This document shows positions 37,481 to 48,105 of a DNA stretch of 64,000 nt, one piece after another. The DNA comes from Microvirga pudoricolor (GTDB lineage Bacteria; Pseudomonadota; Alphaproteobacteria; Rhizobiales; Beijerinckiaceae): contig NZ_JAFEMB010000005.1 in NCBI RefSeq assembly GCF_016892705.1, forward strand, positions 248,001 through 312,000, written 5' to 3'. The number at the start of each line of letters is the position of its first letter. Positions within the stretch are counted from its first letter, which is position 1. The translations under genes were made by a program, and so were the position numbers. The notes below the pieces were generated by a model that did not search any database, had not been told where the DNA came from, and saw nothing but the letters and a program-made list of their open reading frames with translations.

Positions 37481-37885
37481 TCACGCCTGCTCGAGTTCGA
37501 CAAGGGTCCCGTTGAAGTCCTTCGGGTGCAGGAACAGGACCGGTTTGCCATGAGCGCCGGTTCTCGGCTCGCCCGAGCCGAGGATGCGGGCACCCTTGCG
37601 AATGAGTTCGTCCCGCGCGGCCAGGATGTCATCCACCTCGTAGCAGATGTGATGGATGCCTCCATCGGTTGACTTTTCTAGGAATTTCGCGATGGGAGAC
37701 CCCTCTCCCAGGGGCTCGAGCAATTCGATCTTGGTGTTCGGTAGGTTCACGAACACCACCGTGACGCCATGCTCGGGCAAAGGATCCGGGTTCGACACGT
37801 TTGCTCCGAGCGTATCGCGATAGAGCCGCGTCGCCGCGTCAAGGTCCCGGACCGCGATGGCGACGTGGTTGAGACGGCCGATCAT
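37481..37885 (-). CDS. mce: Methylmalonyl-CoA epimerase
   Basis: A 134-aa VOC-fold epimerase interconverting (R)- and (S)-methylmalonyl-CoA in propionyl-CoA metabolism. The start MIGRLNHVAIAVRDLDAAT, the GGIHHICYEVDDI metal-ligand segment and the KPVLFLHPKDFNGTLVELEQ end are the family hallmarks, with His and Glu ligands. It is 15 bp after rnj. No mutase or carboxylase genes are nearby; its place behind complex I genes is conserved in the order. Confidence 0.93.
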   Translation of the reverse strand: MIGRLNHVAIAVRDLDAATRLYRDTLGANVSNPDPLPEHGVTVVFVNLPNTKIELLEPLGEGSPIAKFLEKSTDGGIHHICYEVDDILAARDELIRKGARILGSGEPRTGAHGKPVLFLHPKDFNGTLVELEQA

Positions 37886-37900
37886 CCCCTACCCTTTCGT

Positions 37901-39574
37901 TCAGACTTCGATGACCAGCACATGGCAGGCCGGTTTCTTCCCCCAAACCTCGTTCACCTTGGCCCGGATGGCGCGCTGGACCGCGTTCTCAACGGCCTCG
38001 GCGTCCCGGCGCTTGGCTTTCGACAGCCCGTCGAGGGTATCCTCCACAACGGTGGCGACGAGTTCCAGGATCACCTCGCCCTGGCGGGTTTTTTCGGGCA
38101 GGCCCATGGCGTCGATGATCGGATCGCCCGCGAGCTCGCCGTCTTCCTCGATGGCGATGGCTGCCGTCACAATACCAGCGAAGGCGAGTTTGCGCCGCTC
38201 GGGGACAGCCCGCTCCGCCGCATTGGTCACCAAGTTACCATCCTTGTAGAGCCTTCCCGCCGGCAGCGTGTCGACGATCTCGGCACCCCCTGGCGCGAGG
38301 CGGACCATCGTGCCGTTCTTGGCCTTCACGACTTCCGGCACGCCCTGCGCGCGTGCGAACTTCGCGTGCTCGGCCAGATGAAGCGGCTCTCCATGGGCCG
38401 GTATCGCGATACGGGGCCGCGTCCATTGGTACATCTGGGCGAGTTCGCCGCGGCGGGGATGGCCCGACACATGGACGAGTTCGGTGCGGTCGGTAATGAC
38501 CTCGACACCCTGCTCGATCAGGCTGTTGACGATGGTTCCGACAGCCTTCTCGTTCCCTGGGATTGTGCGGGAGGAGAAGATCACCCTGTCGCCTTGTGAC
38601 AGCGCCAGGTCAGGATGCTCGTCCTGCGCGATCCGCGCCAATGCCGCGCGGGGCTCACCCTGAGAGCCCGTGAGGACCGCGACAACCTTATCGCGCGGAA
38701 GGTACCCGAAGGTCTCCGGGGTGCGGAACTCGGGCAACCCTTCCAGATAGCCGCATTCCTTGGCCACATCCACCACGCGGTCCATGGCTCGGCCGACCAC
38801 GACGACCTCACGTCCGCATTCACGCGCTGCCTCGGCAATGGAGCGGATGCGGGCCACATTCGACGCGAAGGTGGTGATCGCCACGCGTTGTGGCGCGTCC
38901 TTGATCAGCACTGCCAAGTTTCTGGCGACGTCCGCCTCGGATGGGCTCGTGCCGTCTCGCACCACGTTCGTCGAGTCGCAGACGAGGGCCAAAACGCCTT
39001 CGTCGCCTAGAGCCCGGAACGATTCCTCGGAGGTCAGACTTCCAAGATAGGGCGTCGCATCGATCTTCCAGTCACCCGTATGGACGACAAGACCGTGCGG
39101 GGTGCGGATCGCCATGGCATTCGATTCAGGGATCGAGTGCGCCACCGGCACGTACTCGATCTCGAACGGCCCAAGCTTGATGCGCTGCCCCGGCGCAATC
39201 TCGTTGAGGTCGACCTTTGGAGCGTTCGCCTCGGATAGGCGGCGCGTCTCCAGGAGACCGATGGCGAATCGGGTGGCGTAGACCGGCGCGCACAGGCGCG
39301 GCCACATCTCCACCAAGGCGCCGATATGGTCCTCGTGGGCATGGGTGATGAAGATGCCCAGGAGATTGTGGCGCTCCTCCTCGATGAAGCGGAGATCCGG
39401 ATAGACCAGATCGATCCCTGGAAGGTGATCCTCGCCCCCAAATCCCATCCCGCAATCGACCAGGATCCACTGGCGGTTAGCCTCTGGACCGAATCCGTAC
39501 AGGGCCGCGTTCATGCCGATCTCGCCAAGCCCTCCCAGGGGCAAGAAGACCAGTTCGTCTTGGGCAGATGCCAT
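37901..39574 (-). CDS. rnj: Ribonuclease J
   Basis: RNase J is a metallo-beta-lactamase/beta-CASP endo- and 5'-exoribonuclease used in rRNA and mRNA processing in alphaproteobacteria. From the ATG opening MASAQDELVFLPLGGLGEIG the protein is 557 aa. The zinc motif HAHEDH is at 78-83; HTGDWKID, CDSTNVVRDGTSPSE, the beta-CASP domain and SGHPRRGELAQM follow, then a C-terminal domain. Upstream in-frame codons overlap birA and are not coding. Confidence 0.95.
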   Translation of the reverse strand: MASAQDELVFLPLGGLGEIGMNAALYGFGPEANRQWILVDCGMGFGGEDHLPGIDLVYPDLRFIEEERHNLLGIFITHAHEDHIGALVEMWPRLCAPVYATRFAIGLLETRRLSEANAPKVDLNEIAPGQRIKLGPFEIEYVPVAHSIPESNAMAIRTPHGLVVHTGDWKIDATPYLGSLTSEESFRALGDEGVLALVCDSTNVVRDGTSPSEADVARNLAVLIKDAPQRVAITTFASNVARIRSIAEAARECGREVVVVGRAMDRVVDVAKECGYLEGLPEFRTPETFGYLPRDKVVAVLTGSQGEPRAALARIAQDEHPDLALSQGDRVIFSSRTIPGNEKAVGTIVNSLIEQGVEVITDRTELVHVSGHPRRGELAQMYQWTRPRIAIPAHGEPLHLAEHAKFARAQGVPEVVKAKNGTMVRLAPGGAEIVDTLPAGRLYKDGNLVTNAAERAVPERRKLAFAGIVTAAIAIEEDGELAGDPIIDAMGLPEKTRQGEVILELVATVVEDTLDGLSKAKRRDAEAVENAVQRAIRAKVNEVWGKKPACHVLVIEV

Positions 39575-39597
39575 CGTGGTTATCCTATTGGGCCCGG

Positions 39598-40401
39598 TCA
39601 GGGCCGAGTCGTATGATCCATCAGGTGGGGAAAATAGAGGTCGCCGGCGTCGATCAGACTGAGACCGTCCGGGCCCCTGAGCTGCAGGCGCCCTGCCGGA
39701 TCCATCCCCTCGAAAACCCCCCTCCGCTCCCCCGAAGGCAGTCTCAGCACGACCTCCTGACCGAGTCCGGCGGCCCGTTCGAGCCACAGGGCTCTTATGG
39801 CCGAAAACGAGCCCGAGGCATTCGCACCCATGGTTCTCCGCCAAGCCGCGAAGGTACGGGCAAAAGATGCCGAGAGAGCCGCGAACGTTGTCTCACGATC
39901 TAGGCCTGGGCGGACATCCTGCAAGGTATTGGCCGGGTAAGGCGTTCCTGCCGGTGCAAAGGCGACGTTGATGCCGATACCGAGGATGATGGCCAGCGCG
40001 TTCGAGCCAGGGAGGCGATGCCCCTCCAGGAGCAGACCTGAAACCTTTGCACCATCGAGGAGGAGGTCATTGGGCCATTTGAGGGCGAGTCGGGGTGCTC
40101 CAATGCCCGTGACCGCCTCGATGGCCTCATGCAGGGCCAATCCGGCGACGAAACTCAACAAAGGTGCGACGGCAGCCTCGCAAGGGTCGATCAGCAGCAG
40201 ACTGGAATAGAGGTTGCCGGGCGGAGAGGACCATTGTCGTCCGTGCCGACCCCGTCCCGCCCGTTGTTCACCCGCGACGATCCACAATTGGCCGGGCTCG
40301 CCCGCGCGAGCGGCCCGAAGAGCATCGTCATTCGTGGATTCCGTCGCCTGGAGCGAGAGAAGCCGATATCCGGCCGCCTCGGCCTCCAGGGACAGGCGCA
40401 C
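39598..40401 (-). CDS. birA: Biotin-[acetyl-CoA-carboxylase] ligase
   Basis: This enzyme activates biotin to biotinyl-AMP and attaches it to carboxylases. The 267-aa protein has the biotin-binding loop GRGRHGRQWSSPPGNLY and KWPNDLLL, but no N-terminal helix-turn-helix, so unlike E. coli BirA it is not a repressor. It starts with GTG one base after the nuoN stop. The C-terminal SH3-like domain (LPSGERRGVFEGMDPAGRL) is present. Confidence 0.93.
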   Translation of the reverse strand: MRLSLEAEAAGYRLLSLQATESTNDDALRAARAGEPGQLWIVAGEQRAGRGRHGRQWSSPPGNLYSSLLLIDPCEAAVAPLLSFVAGLALHEAIEAVTGIGAPRLALKWPNDLLLDGAKVSGLLLEGHRLPGSNALAIILGIGINVAFAPAGTPYPANTLQDVRPGLDRETTFAALSASFARTFAAWRRTMGANASGSFSAIRALWLERAAGLGQEVVLRLPSGERRGVFEGMDPAGRLQLRGPDGLSLIDAGDLYFPHLMDHTTRP

Positions 40402-40402
40402 G

Positions 40403-41845
40403 TCAGAACAAGGAGCGCGCAGCGGCGCCCGCCGCGCTATTGAGGGGACCGGGGACCAGGCCGAAGAGCACCACGAACACGCTCGTCAGTCCGAGCACGA
40501 GTTTCACGCCGAACGGCATGGCGTCGTAGCGCTCGGCCGGCTCGTCGAAGTACATGACCTTGACGATGCGCAGGTAGTAGTATGCGCCAACGACGCTGGT
40601 CACCACACCGATCACGGCAAGCGTCACCAAGTTCGCCTGGATCGCGGCGTTGAACACCGCGAACTTGGCGAAGAATCCGGCGAGCGGCGGGATGCCTGCC
40701 AGCGAGAACATCATCATCGCAAGGCAGAACGCGATGACGGGATGGGTGCGGGCGATGCCCGACAGGTCCTCGACGTTCTCGAACATGACGTTCCGGCGCC
40801 GCAGGCTCAGGATGCAGGCGAACGAGCCGAGAGTCATGGCGAGGTAGATCGCCATGTAGACAGCGACGCCCTGGATGCCTTCGGCCGTGCCGGTGGCAAG
40901 GCCGATCAAGGCGTAACCCACGTTGCCGATGGACGAGTAAGCCATCAGGCGCTTGATGTTGCGTTGGCCGATGGCCGCGAAGGAGCCCAGCGCCATGGAC
41001 GCGATGGAGATGAACACGATGATCTGCTGCCACTGCCCGGTGATGCCCGGGAAGGCATCGATGAACACGCGGGTGGCCATCGCCATGCCGGCCATCTTGG
41101 GCGCGGCGGCGAAGAAGGCCGTCACAGGCGTGGGCGAACCCTCATAGACGTCCGGCGTCCACATGTGGAACGGCACGGCCGAGATCTTGAAGGCGATGCC
41201 GGCCGCCACGAAAACGAGGCCGAAGATGACGCCATTGCCTGCCTGTCCGCCGGACACGGCCGCCGCGATGCCCGGAAACTGGACCGAACCCGTGAAGCCG
41301 TAGACCAGCGACGCGCCGTAGAGAAGCATGCCGGACGAGAGCGCGCCGAGGACGAAATACTTCAGACCGGCTTCGGTGGAGCGCACATTATCCCGGTCGA
41401 AAGCCGCGATCACGTAGGAAGACAGGCTCAGCAGCTCGATTCCGAGGTACAGCGCGATGAGGTCGTTGGCGGATGCGACCATGAGCATGCCGATGGTCGA
41501 GAGCACGATGAGGATCGGATACTCGAACCGGAAGATCCCTTCGCGGCGCATGTAATCCATCGACAGGATCAGGCCGCCGATGGATGCGATGAGTGTCAAG
41601 ACCTTCATGAACTTGGCGAAGCCGTCGATCACGAACGAGCCGCTCATGGTTTCTGTATGAGTGCCCGGAAGCATCAGCACGGCCACGAGGGCGACCGCGA
41701 GGAGGCCCATGGCCAGGATGCTCATGATGCCGGCGGAGCGCTCGCCGCGGATGGCGCCGAACAGGATCATCACGAGCACGCCGGCCGCGAGGATGATCTC
41801 CGGTAGGACGGGGCCGAAGGCGGGTATGGCGAAGGCGGGGTTCAT
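40403..41845 (-). CDS. nuoN: NADH-quinone oxidoreductase subunit N
   Basis: One of three antiporter-like proton-pumping subunits of complex I. 480 aa and about 14 membrane helices; MAYSSIGNVGYALIGLATG and AGIPPLAGFFAKFAVF are the conserved lysine-bearing and broken-helix regions. It ends the nuo gene set, 7 bp after nuoM. Confidence 0.95.
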   Translation of the reverse strand: MNPAFAIPAFGPVLPEIILAAGVLVMILFGAIRGERSAGIMSILAMGLLAVALVAVLMLPGTHTETMSGSFVIDGFAKFMKVLTLIASIGGLILSMDYMRREGIFRFEYPILIVLSTIGMLMVASANDLIALYLGIELLSLSSYVIAAFDRDNVRSTEAGLKYFVLGALSSGMLLYGASLVYGFTGSVQFPGIAAAVSGGQAGNGVIFGLVFVAAGIAFKISAVPFHMWTPDVYEGSPTPVTAFFAAAPKMAGMAMATRVFIDAFPGITGQWQQIIVFISIASMALGSFAAIGQRNIKRLMAYSSIGNVGYALIGLATGTAEGIQGVAVYMAIYLAMTLGSFACILSLRRRNVMFENVEDLSGIARTHPVIAFCLAMMMFSLAGIPPLAGFFAKFAVFNAAIQANLVTLAVIGVVTSVVGAYYYLRIVKVMYFDEPAERYDAMPFGVKLVLGLTSVFVVLFGLVPGPLNSAAGAAARSLF

Positions 41846-41852
41846 CGCAACC

Positions 41853-43364
41853 TCAGTGAACGGCCACGGCCGCGGTTTGGATGGTTGTGAGCGCGGCCTG
41901 ATAGGTTTTCATCAGGGCGTCCGTCGGCGCCGCGAAGGCGTCGAGGATCGGTCCGGGCTGCACGCCGTAATAGATGACGAGAAGGACGAGAGGTATGAGG
42001 CTGATCATTTCCCGGCGGTTCAGGTCCGTGATGGACTGAAGCTCCGGCTTCTCCAGCGGCCCGTAAACCACTCGACGGTACAGCCAGAGGGCGTAAGCTG
42101 CCGACAAAATGACGCCCGTGGTGGCCAGGAACGACACCCAGGTATTGGCCCGGAACGCGCCCATGAGGCTCAGGAATTCACCCACGAAACCGGACGTGCC
42201 GGGGAGGCCCACATTGGCCATGGTGAGGATGAGGAACACCACGGCATAGAGCGGCATCCGGTTCACGAGGCCGCCATAGGCCTTGATCTCGCGGGTGTGC
42301 ATCCGGTCGTAGACGACGCCGACGCAGAGGAAGAGCGCGCCCGATACGAGGCCGTGGGACACCATCTGGAACATGGCGCCCTGGATGCCCTGCGGATTCA
42401 TGCTGAACAGGCCCATGGTCACGAAACCCATATGGGCGACGGACGAATAGGCGATCAGCTTCTTCATGTCCTCCTGCATCAGCGCCACGAGGGACGTGTA
42501 CACGATGGCGATGACCGAAAGAGCGAAGACCAGCGGCGCGAAGTAGATCGAAGCATCCGGGAACATGGGCAGCGACACGCGGATGAAGCCGTAGCCGCCC
42601 ATCTTCAGCAGGATGCCCGCCAGGATGACCGAGCCCGCCGTCGGCGCCTCCACGTGCGCGTCCGGGAGCCACGTGTGGACCGGCCACATCGGCATCTTCA
42701 CCGCGAAGGATGCGAAGAAGGCCAGCCACAACCAGATCTGCATGTTGGCCGGGAACTCGTGGGTCAGCAGGGTCGGGATGTCGGTGGTGCCGGCCGCCCA
42801 GTACATCGCCATGATGGCAAGTAGCATCAACACGGAGCCGAGCAGCGTATAGAGGAAGAACTTGAAGCTTGCGTAGATGCGGCGCTTGCCGCCCCAAATA
42901 CCGATGATGAGGAACATCGGGATCAGGCCTGCCTCGAAGAACAGGTAGAACAACACGAGGTCGAGGGCCTGGAACACGCCGATCATGGTGGTTTCGAGCA
43001 CCAGGAAGGCGACGAAGTATTCCTTGACCCGGTGGGTGATCGATTCCCACGAGGCCAGGATGCAGAACGGCATCAGGAACGTGGTCAGCAGGATGAACGG
43101 CATGGAGAAGCCGTCCACGCCGAGCTTGAACGCGATGCCTTCGGCGAGCCAAGCGTGGCTTTCTACGAGCTGGAAGCTAGAAATTCCCGTGTCGAAGCGG
43201 CCCCAGGCCACGAGGGACAACAGGAAGGTGATAATCGTCGTGATCAGCGCCGCCCAACGCGCGTTGGAACGGGCCGCCTCGCTGTCACCGCGCAGGGTCA
43301 GGATGAACGCCGCGCCGAGGAGCGGCAGGATCAATAGGCCGGAGAGGATGCCAAAGCCGAGCAT
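41853..43364 (-). CDS. nuoM: NADH-quinone oxidoreductase subunit M
   Basis: Antiporter-like proton channel of complex I. The ATG (MLGFGILSG) shares one base with the nuoL stop, giving 503 aa. [21 protein letters not shown] holds the key glutamate helix, [22 protein letters not shown] the conserved lysine and loop, and [12 protein letters not shown] the second lysine region. The longer open frame upstream is inside nuoL and is not used. Confidence 0.95.
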   Translation of the reverse strand: MLGFGILSGLLILPLLGAAFILTLRGDSEAARSNARWAALITTIITFLLSLVAWGRFDTGISSFQLVESHAWLAEGIAFKLGVDGFSMPFILLTTFLMPFCILASWESITHRVKEYFVAFLVLETTMIGVFQALDLVLFYLFFEAGLIPMFLIIGIWGGKRRIYASFKFFLYTLLGSVLMLLAIMAMYWAAGTTDIPTLLTHEFPANMQIWLWLAFFASFAVKMPMWPVHTWLPDAHVEAPTAGSVILAGILLKMGGYGFIRVSLPMFPDASIYFAPLVFALSVIAIVYTSLVALMQEDMKKLIAYSSVAHMGFVTMGLFSMNPQGIQGAMFQMVSHGLVSGALFLCVGVVYDRMHTREIKAYGGLVNRMPLYAVVFLILTMANVGLPGTSGFVGEFLSLMGAFRANTWVSFLATTGVILSAAYALWLYRRVVYGPLEKPELQSITDLNRREMISLIPLVLLVIYYGVQPGPILDAFAAPTDALMKTYQAALTTIQTAAVAVH

Positions 43365-45418
43365 CAGTGCGCTCCCCTGAACAGATAGAAGGTGACGAGA
43401 GCGGCGACGCCAATCAGCATCGCGAAGGCATAGTGATAGACGTAGCCGGTCTGGACCCGCACCACGCCGCGGGTCACGTCCATGACGCGCGCCGAGATGC
43501 CGTCGGGCCCCAGGCCGTCGATGATGCGCCCGTCGCCGGTGCGCCACAGGAAGCGGCCAAGCCACATGGCCGGGCGGACGAAGATGAGGTCGTAGAGCTC
43601 GTCGAAGTACCACTTGTTCAGGAGGAAGCGGTACAGGAGAGGGTGCTCGGCGGCGAGCTGGGCCGGCTTCTTGGTGTCGAGCATGTACATGTAAACCGCC
43701 AGAACGAAGCCTAGGATCATCATGACGGTCGGCAGCAGCGGCACCCAGCCCGGGAGATGGTGCATCTCCTCCAGGATGTGGTTGTCGGGCCGGGTATAGA
43801 GGGCACCCTTCCAGAAGTCGTTATAGCCTTCACCGATAAAGTCATGGTGGAAGATGATGCCCGCAACGAGAGCGCCCAGCGCCAGCAGAGCCAGCGGAAT
43901 GAGCATCACCAAGGGGCTCTCGTGGGGCTTGTGATCCCCATGGCCGTGATGGCCGTGCTCGTGGTCCGCATGATGAGCGGGCTCCACGTCGTGATTATGG
44001 TCGTCGTGCTCGACTCCCTCGTGGGAGCCGTGCGCATGATGGCCGTGGGCATGATCGTGTCCGTGAGACCAGCGGGCCTTGCCCTCGAAGGTCAGGAAGA
44101 ACAGGCGCCAGGAATAGAACGAGGTCATGAACGCCGCCACCACCGTGGCGATGAACGCGAAGGTGCCGGCCGCCGAGTGCTTGGCGAAGGCGGCCTCGAT
44201 GATGGCATCCTTGGAATAATATCCTGCCGTGAACGGAAAGCCCGTCAACGCCAGCGTGCCGATCGCCATCATGGCGGTGGTGAACGGAATGTACTTCCGC
44301 AGCGCGCCCATGTTCCGCATGTCCTGCTCATGGTGCATCGCATGGATGACCGAGCCGGCGCCCAGGAACAGGAGGGCCTTGAAGAAAGCGTGGGTGAAGA
44401 GGTGGAAAACGCCAGCCCCATAGGCGCCGACGCCGAGGCCCACGAACATGTAGCCGAGCTGCGAGCAGGTCGAGTACGCGATGACGCGCTTGATGTCGTT
44501 CTGAACGAGGCCGACGGTCGCGGCGAAGAAGGCCGTGATACCGCCGATGATCGTGACCACCGTCAGAGCCGCCGGGGCATACTCGAAGATCGGAGACAGA
44601 CGGGCGACCATGAAGACGCCGGCGGTCACCATGGTGGCGGCATGGATGAGGGCCGAGACCGGTGTCGGGCCCTCCATGGCGTCCGGCAGCCAGGTGTGGA
44701 GCAAGAACTGCGCCGACTTGCCCATGGCACCCATGAAGAGCAGCAGGGCCGCGATGGTCATGGCATGCCATTCGACCCCGAGGAACCGGAAATTGGCATT
44801 CGCCATATCGGCCACACGGGGGAAGATCTGCTCGAAGGTCACGCTGTTGAACAGAACGAACAGGGTGAAGATGCCGAGCAGGAAGCCGAAATCGCCCACG
44901 CGGTTGACGATGAAGGCCTTCATGGCGGCCGCGTTGGCGGAATCCTTCTGGTACCAGAAGCCGATCAGCAGATAGCTGGCGAGACCCACGCCCTCCCAGC
45001 CGAAGAACATCTGCACGAGATTGTCGGCGGTCACCAGCATGAGCATGGCGAAGGTGAAGAGCGACAGATAGGCGAAGAAGCGCGGCCGGTGCGGATCCTC
45101 GTGCATGTAGCCGATGGAATAAAGGTGCACGAGGGCCGAGACCGAATTCACCACGATCAGCATCACGGCGGTGAGGGTATCGATCCGGAAGGCCCAATCG
45201 ACGTTGAGGTCACCTACCGACATCCACTGGGCCACCTGGACCCGCAGCATCGGCGTATCGCCCAGCGCCACCTGGAAGAAGGCAATCCAGGACAGGAAGG
45301 CGGAGACGAAGAGCAGGGCCGTGGTGACGATCTCGCTCGGCCGGGGCCCGATGAGACGCCCGAAGAGGCCTGCGATGAGGAAGCCGACGAGCGGCAGGAA
45401 GACGATTGCGTGATACAT
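43364..45418 (-). CDS. nuoL: NADH-quinone oxidoreductase subunit L, with His-rich loop
   Basis: The largest antiporter-like subunit; its long C-terminal lateral helix runs along the membrane arm. It has 684 aa with [44 protein letters not shown] and [15 protein letters not shown] all in place. Between late membrane helices, residues 452-499 contain 20 histidines in 48 positions ([13 protein letters not shown] and similar). E. coli NuoL has no such stretch. The loop could bind Zn, Ni or Co or act as a proton or metal buffer; that is inference. Confidence 0.95.
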   Translation of the reverse strand: MYHAIVFLPLVGFLIAGLFGRLIGPRPSEIVTTALLFVSAFLSWIAFFQVALGDTPMLRVQVAQWMSVGDLNVDWAFRIDTLTAVMLIVVNSVSALVHLYSIGYMHEDPHRPRFFAYLSLFTFAMLMLVTADNLVQMFFGWEGVGLASYLLIGFWYQKDSANAAAMKAFIVNRVGDFGFLLGIFTLFVLFNSVTFEQIFPRVADMANANFRFLGVEWHAMTIAALLLFMGAMGKSAQFLLHTWLPDAMEGPTPVSALIHAATMVTAGVFMVARLSPIFEYAPAALTVVTIIGGITAFFAATVGLVQNDIKRVIAYSTCSQLGYMFVGLGVGAYGAGVFHLFTHAFFKALLFLGAGSVIHAMHHEQDMRNMGALRKYIPFTTAMMAIGTLALTGFPFTAGYYSKDAIIEAAFAKHSAAGTFAFIATVVAAFMTSFYSWRLFFLTFEGKARWSHGHDHAHGHHAHGSHEGVEHDDHNHDVEPAHHADHEHGHHGHGDHKPHESPLVMLIPLALLALGALVAGIIFHHDFIGEGYNDFWKGALYTRPDNHILEEMHHLPGWVPLLPTVMMILGFVLAVYMYMLDTKKPAQLAAEHPLLYRFLLNKWYFDELYDLIFVRPAMWLGRFLWRTGDGRIIDGLGPDGISARVMDVTRGVVRVQTGYVYHYAFAMLIGVAALVTFYLFRGAH

Positions 45419-45448
45419 GGCGTGTGCCTGAGCCGATCCGTTTGAGCC

Positions 45449-45754
45449 TTAGCCCTTCATCATGTTGACGTCTTCGACCGCGATGGAGCCGCGGTTTCGG
45501 AAGAACACGACGAGAATGGCGAGGCCGATGGCCGCCTCCGCCGCCGCGACCGTGAGGATCAGCAGCGCGAAGACCTGGCCGACGATGTCGTTCATGTGGG
45601 TCGAGAAGGCGACCATGTTGATGTTCACGGCGAGCAGGATGAGCTCGACGGACATCAGGATGACGATGACGTTCTTCCGGTTCAGGAAGATTCCCAGCAC
45701 GCCCAGGGTGAAGAGGACGGCGGCGACGGTGAGATAATGTCCGAGACCGATCAT
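45449..45754 (-). CDS. nuoK: NADH-quinone oxidoreductase subunit K
   Basis: A 101-aa, three-helix subunit of the complex I membrane arm, with conserved glutamates in [18 protein letters not shown] and [17 protein letters not shown] that form part of the proton path near the quinone site. It lies 30 bp before nuoL and 12 bp after nuoJ. Confidence 0.96.
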   Translation of the reverse strand: MIGLGHYLTVAAVLFTLGVLGIFLNRKNVIVILMSVELILLAVNINMVAFSTHMNDIVGQVFALLILTVAAAEAAIGLAILVVFFRNRGSIAVEDVNMMKG

Positions 45755-45766
45755 AATCGCTTCTCC

Positions 45767-46381
45767 TTAGACGCCCTGACGGAAGGGAACCTTCCGCACT
45801 TCGACGGCGTCCGCCTGGGTCCTGGCGTTCTGCTTCGAGATGTCCTGGCGCCGCACGCCCACCCGCTCACGCAGGGTCAACACGATGGCGCCGATCATGG
45901 CGACCAGGAGGATCAAGCCCGCCGCCTGGAAGAAATAGAAATACCGGGTGTAGAGAACCTGGCCGATGGCCTGGGTGTTGGTCATCACGTCCGCCGGGGG
46001 GATCGGCACGGCGGCGGTTCGCATGAGGCCGGGGTCGACCACGTAGGTGCCGATGACCAGGATCAGCTCCAGCAGGAAGACGATCCCGATGAGCATGCCG
46101 ATGGGGAGATATTGCAGGAAACCCTGGCGCAACTCCGCGAAGTCGACGTCCAGCATCATGACCACGAAGAGGAAGAGCACCGCAACCGCACCCACATATA
46201 CGATGACCAGGATCATCGCCAGGAACTCGGCCCCCATCATCAGGAACAGGCCCGCCGCGTTGACGAAGGCCAGGATGAGGAAGAGCACCGACTGAACGGG
46301 ATTGCGGGACGCGATCACCATGAAGCCGGACGCTATGGTGATGGTCGCAAACAGGTAAAAGAAGGCGGCAGTGACCGTCAT
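45767..46381 (-). CDS. nuoJ: NADH-quinone oxidoreductase subunit J
   Basis: A five-helix membrane subunit of complex I, 204 aa. SVLFLILAFVNAAGLFLMMGAEFLAMILV carries the conserved helix with a pi-bulge and VYVGAVAVLFLFVVMML follows. The gap to nuoI is 183 bp, far wider than other gaps in the operon, and holds its own promoter. Confidence 0.95.
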   Translation of the reverse strand: MTVTAAFFYLFATITIASGFMVIASRNPVQSVLFLILAFVNAAGLFLMMGAEFLAMILVIVYVGAVAVLFLFVVMMLDVDFAELRQGFLQYLPIGMLIGIVFLLELILVIGTYVVDPGLMRTAAVPIPPADVMTNTQAIGQVLYTRYFYFFQAAGLILLVAMIGAIVLTLRERVGVRRQDISKQNARTQADAVEVRKVPFRQGV

Positions 46382-46443
46382 GCTTGCAGCTCAAGCCGCG
46401 CAAGGCGGCCCCTTCCGACGTGGCGCCGACAACCGGCGGTTCG

Positions 46444-46472
46444 TCTATAGTTTCCGAATCCGAACGGGACAA
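46444..46472 (-). promoter_or_regulatory. Internal promoter for nuoJ-N
   Basis: TTGTCC-N17-TATAGA lies 63-91 bp upstream of nuoJ, in the unusually wide nuoI-nuoJ gap. Both hexamers resemble the rpsB promoter in this window. It would provide extra membrane-arm subunits plus birA, rnj and mce without the NADH-dehydrogenase arm. Confidence 0.6.
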
Positions 46473-46564
46473 CCCGCCGGAGTGCTTCATCCCCTCCCCT
46501 TGCGGGTCCGGGATCGTTTCGATGGCGTCCCCGGGCGGACGACTTCGTCCGTTCCGGCTCTTCC

Positions 46565-47053
46565 CTAGCGATAGGGCGCGTTCTTCGCGATGTTGCGCGA
46601 GATCTCACGCTCCCAGCGGTCCCCATTGTCGAGCAGCCGCGCCTTGTCGAACAGCAGCTCCTCCCGGGTCTCGACCGAGAATTCCAGGCTGGGCCCCTCC
46701 ACGATGGCATCCACCGGGCAGGCCTCCTGGCACAGGCCGCAATAGATGCACTTCACCATGTCGATGTCGTAGCGGGTCGTGCGGCGGGTGCCGTCGTTCC
46801 GGCGCGGTCCGGCCTCGATGGTGATGGCCTGGGCCGGGCAGATAGCTTCGCAGAGCTTGCAGGCGATGCAGCGCTCTTCCCCGTTGGGATAGCGGCGCAG
46901 GGCATGCTCGCCCCGGAACCGAGGGCTACGGTAGGACATCTCGAAGGGATAGTTGATCGTGGCCTTCGGCTTGAAGAAGTACTTCACGGTCAGGAGGAAG
47001 CCCGTGATGAACTCCTGAAGCAGCAGGCCCTTGGCAACCTGATCGAGTTTCAT
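46565..47053 (-). CDS. nuoI: NADH-quinone oxidoreductase subunit I
   Basis: The 162-aa ferredoxin-like subunit carrying two [4Fe-4S] clusters (N6a, N6b) in [12 protein letters not shown] and [15 protein letters not shown]. These pass electrons from NuoG to NuoB. The N-terminal amphipathic helix before [16 protein letters not shown] lies on the membrane. I start at the ATG of MKLDQVAKG; farther upstream the frame overlaps nuoH. Confidence 0.96.
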   Translation of the reverse strand: MKLDQVAKGLLLQEFITGFLLTVKYFFKPKATINYPFEMSYRSPRFRGEHALRRYPNGEERCIACKLCEAICPAQAITIEAGPRRNDGTRRTTRYDIDMVKCIYCGLCQEACPVDAIVEGPSLEFSVETREELLFDKARLLDNGDRWEREISRNIAKNAPYR

Positions 47054-47067
47054 GGAACCGGCCTCCG

Positions 47068-48093
47068 TTAGCGCATGCCCGGCGCGATGCCGAGGACGAA
47101 GAGAACAGCCGCCACGACGATCACCATCACGAGCGACAGGGGCAGGAATACTTTCCAACCGAGCCGCATGAGCTGATCGTAGCGGTAGCGCGGCACCAGG
47201 GCTTTCACCATGGCGATCATCAGGAACAGGAAGCTGGCCTTCAGGATGAACCAAATCGCGCCTGGCACCCATGTGAAGGGTGCGAAGGGGATCGGCGAGA
47301 GCCAGCCACCCAGGAACAGGATAGTGCCGAGCGCGCACATGGTCATGATGGCCACGTATTCGCCCAGCATGAAGAGCAGGTACGGGGTCGAGGAATACTC
47401 GACCATGTAGCCCGCCACGAGCTCGGACTCGGCCTCAGGCAGATCGAAGGGCGGACGGTTCGTCTCGGCCATGGCCGAGATGAAGAACACCACGAACATC
47501 GGGAAGAGCGGCAGCCAGTACCAGCCCAGGATGCCCAGGCGGGTGTTCTGCGACTCGACGATGCCCGAGAGGTTCAGGGTCCCGGCGCACATCAGAACCG
47601 TCACTATGACGAAGCCGATGGACACCTCGTAGGACACCATCTGGGCCGCAGACCGCAGAGCGCCCAGGAACGGATACTTCGAGTTCGAAGCCCAGCCTCC
47701 CATGATGACCCCGTAGACGCCCAGCGACGAGATCGCGAAGATGTAGAGGATGCCCACGTTAATGTTGGCCATCGCCCAGCCGGCGTCGAGCGGGATCACC
47801 GCCCAGGCGGCCAGTGAGGTGGTGCAGAACACCAGAGGGGCGAGCAGGAACATGCCCTTGTTTGCCGAAGCCGGGATGACCGGCTCCTTCAGCACGAACT
47901 TGAGCAGATCCGCGAAGCTCTGCAGCAGGCCGAAGGGACCGACTACGTTGGGACCGCGGCGCAGCTGCACCGCCGCCCAGACCTTGCGGTCGGCCAGCAG
48001 CGCGTAGGCGATGAAGATCAAGAGGGCTACGAGCAGCAGCAGGCTCTTGCCCAGCATGATCGCGATCGAGAGGAGAATGTCTCCGAGTTCCAT
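47068..48093 (-). CDS. nuoH: NADH-quinone oxidoreductase subunit H
   Basis: The membrane subunit that forms the quinone channel with NuoB and NuoD. 341 aa and eight helices; [22 protein letters not shown] and [21 protein letters not shown] are the conserved quinone-loop and acidic segments. It lies between nuoG and nuoI, 12-14 bp from each. Confidence 0.96.
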   Translation of the reverse strand: MELGDILLSIAIMLGKSLLLLVALLIFIAYALLADRKVWAAVQLRRGPNVVGPFGLLQSFADLLKFVLKEPVIPASANKGMFLLAPLVFCTTSLAAWAVIPLDAGWAMANINVGILYIFAISSLGVYGVIMGGWASNSKYPFLGALRSAAQMVSYEVSIGFVIVTVLMCAGTLNLSGIVESQNTRLGILGWYWLPLFPMFVVFFISAMAETNRPPFDLPEAESELVAGYMVEYSSTPYLLFMLGEYVAIMTMCALGTILFLGGWLSPIPFAPFTWVPGAIWFILKASFLFLMIAMVKALVPRYRYDQLMRLGWKVFLPLSLVMVIVVAAVLFVLGIAPGMR

Positions 48094-48105
48094 ATCCGTC
48101 GTCTC

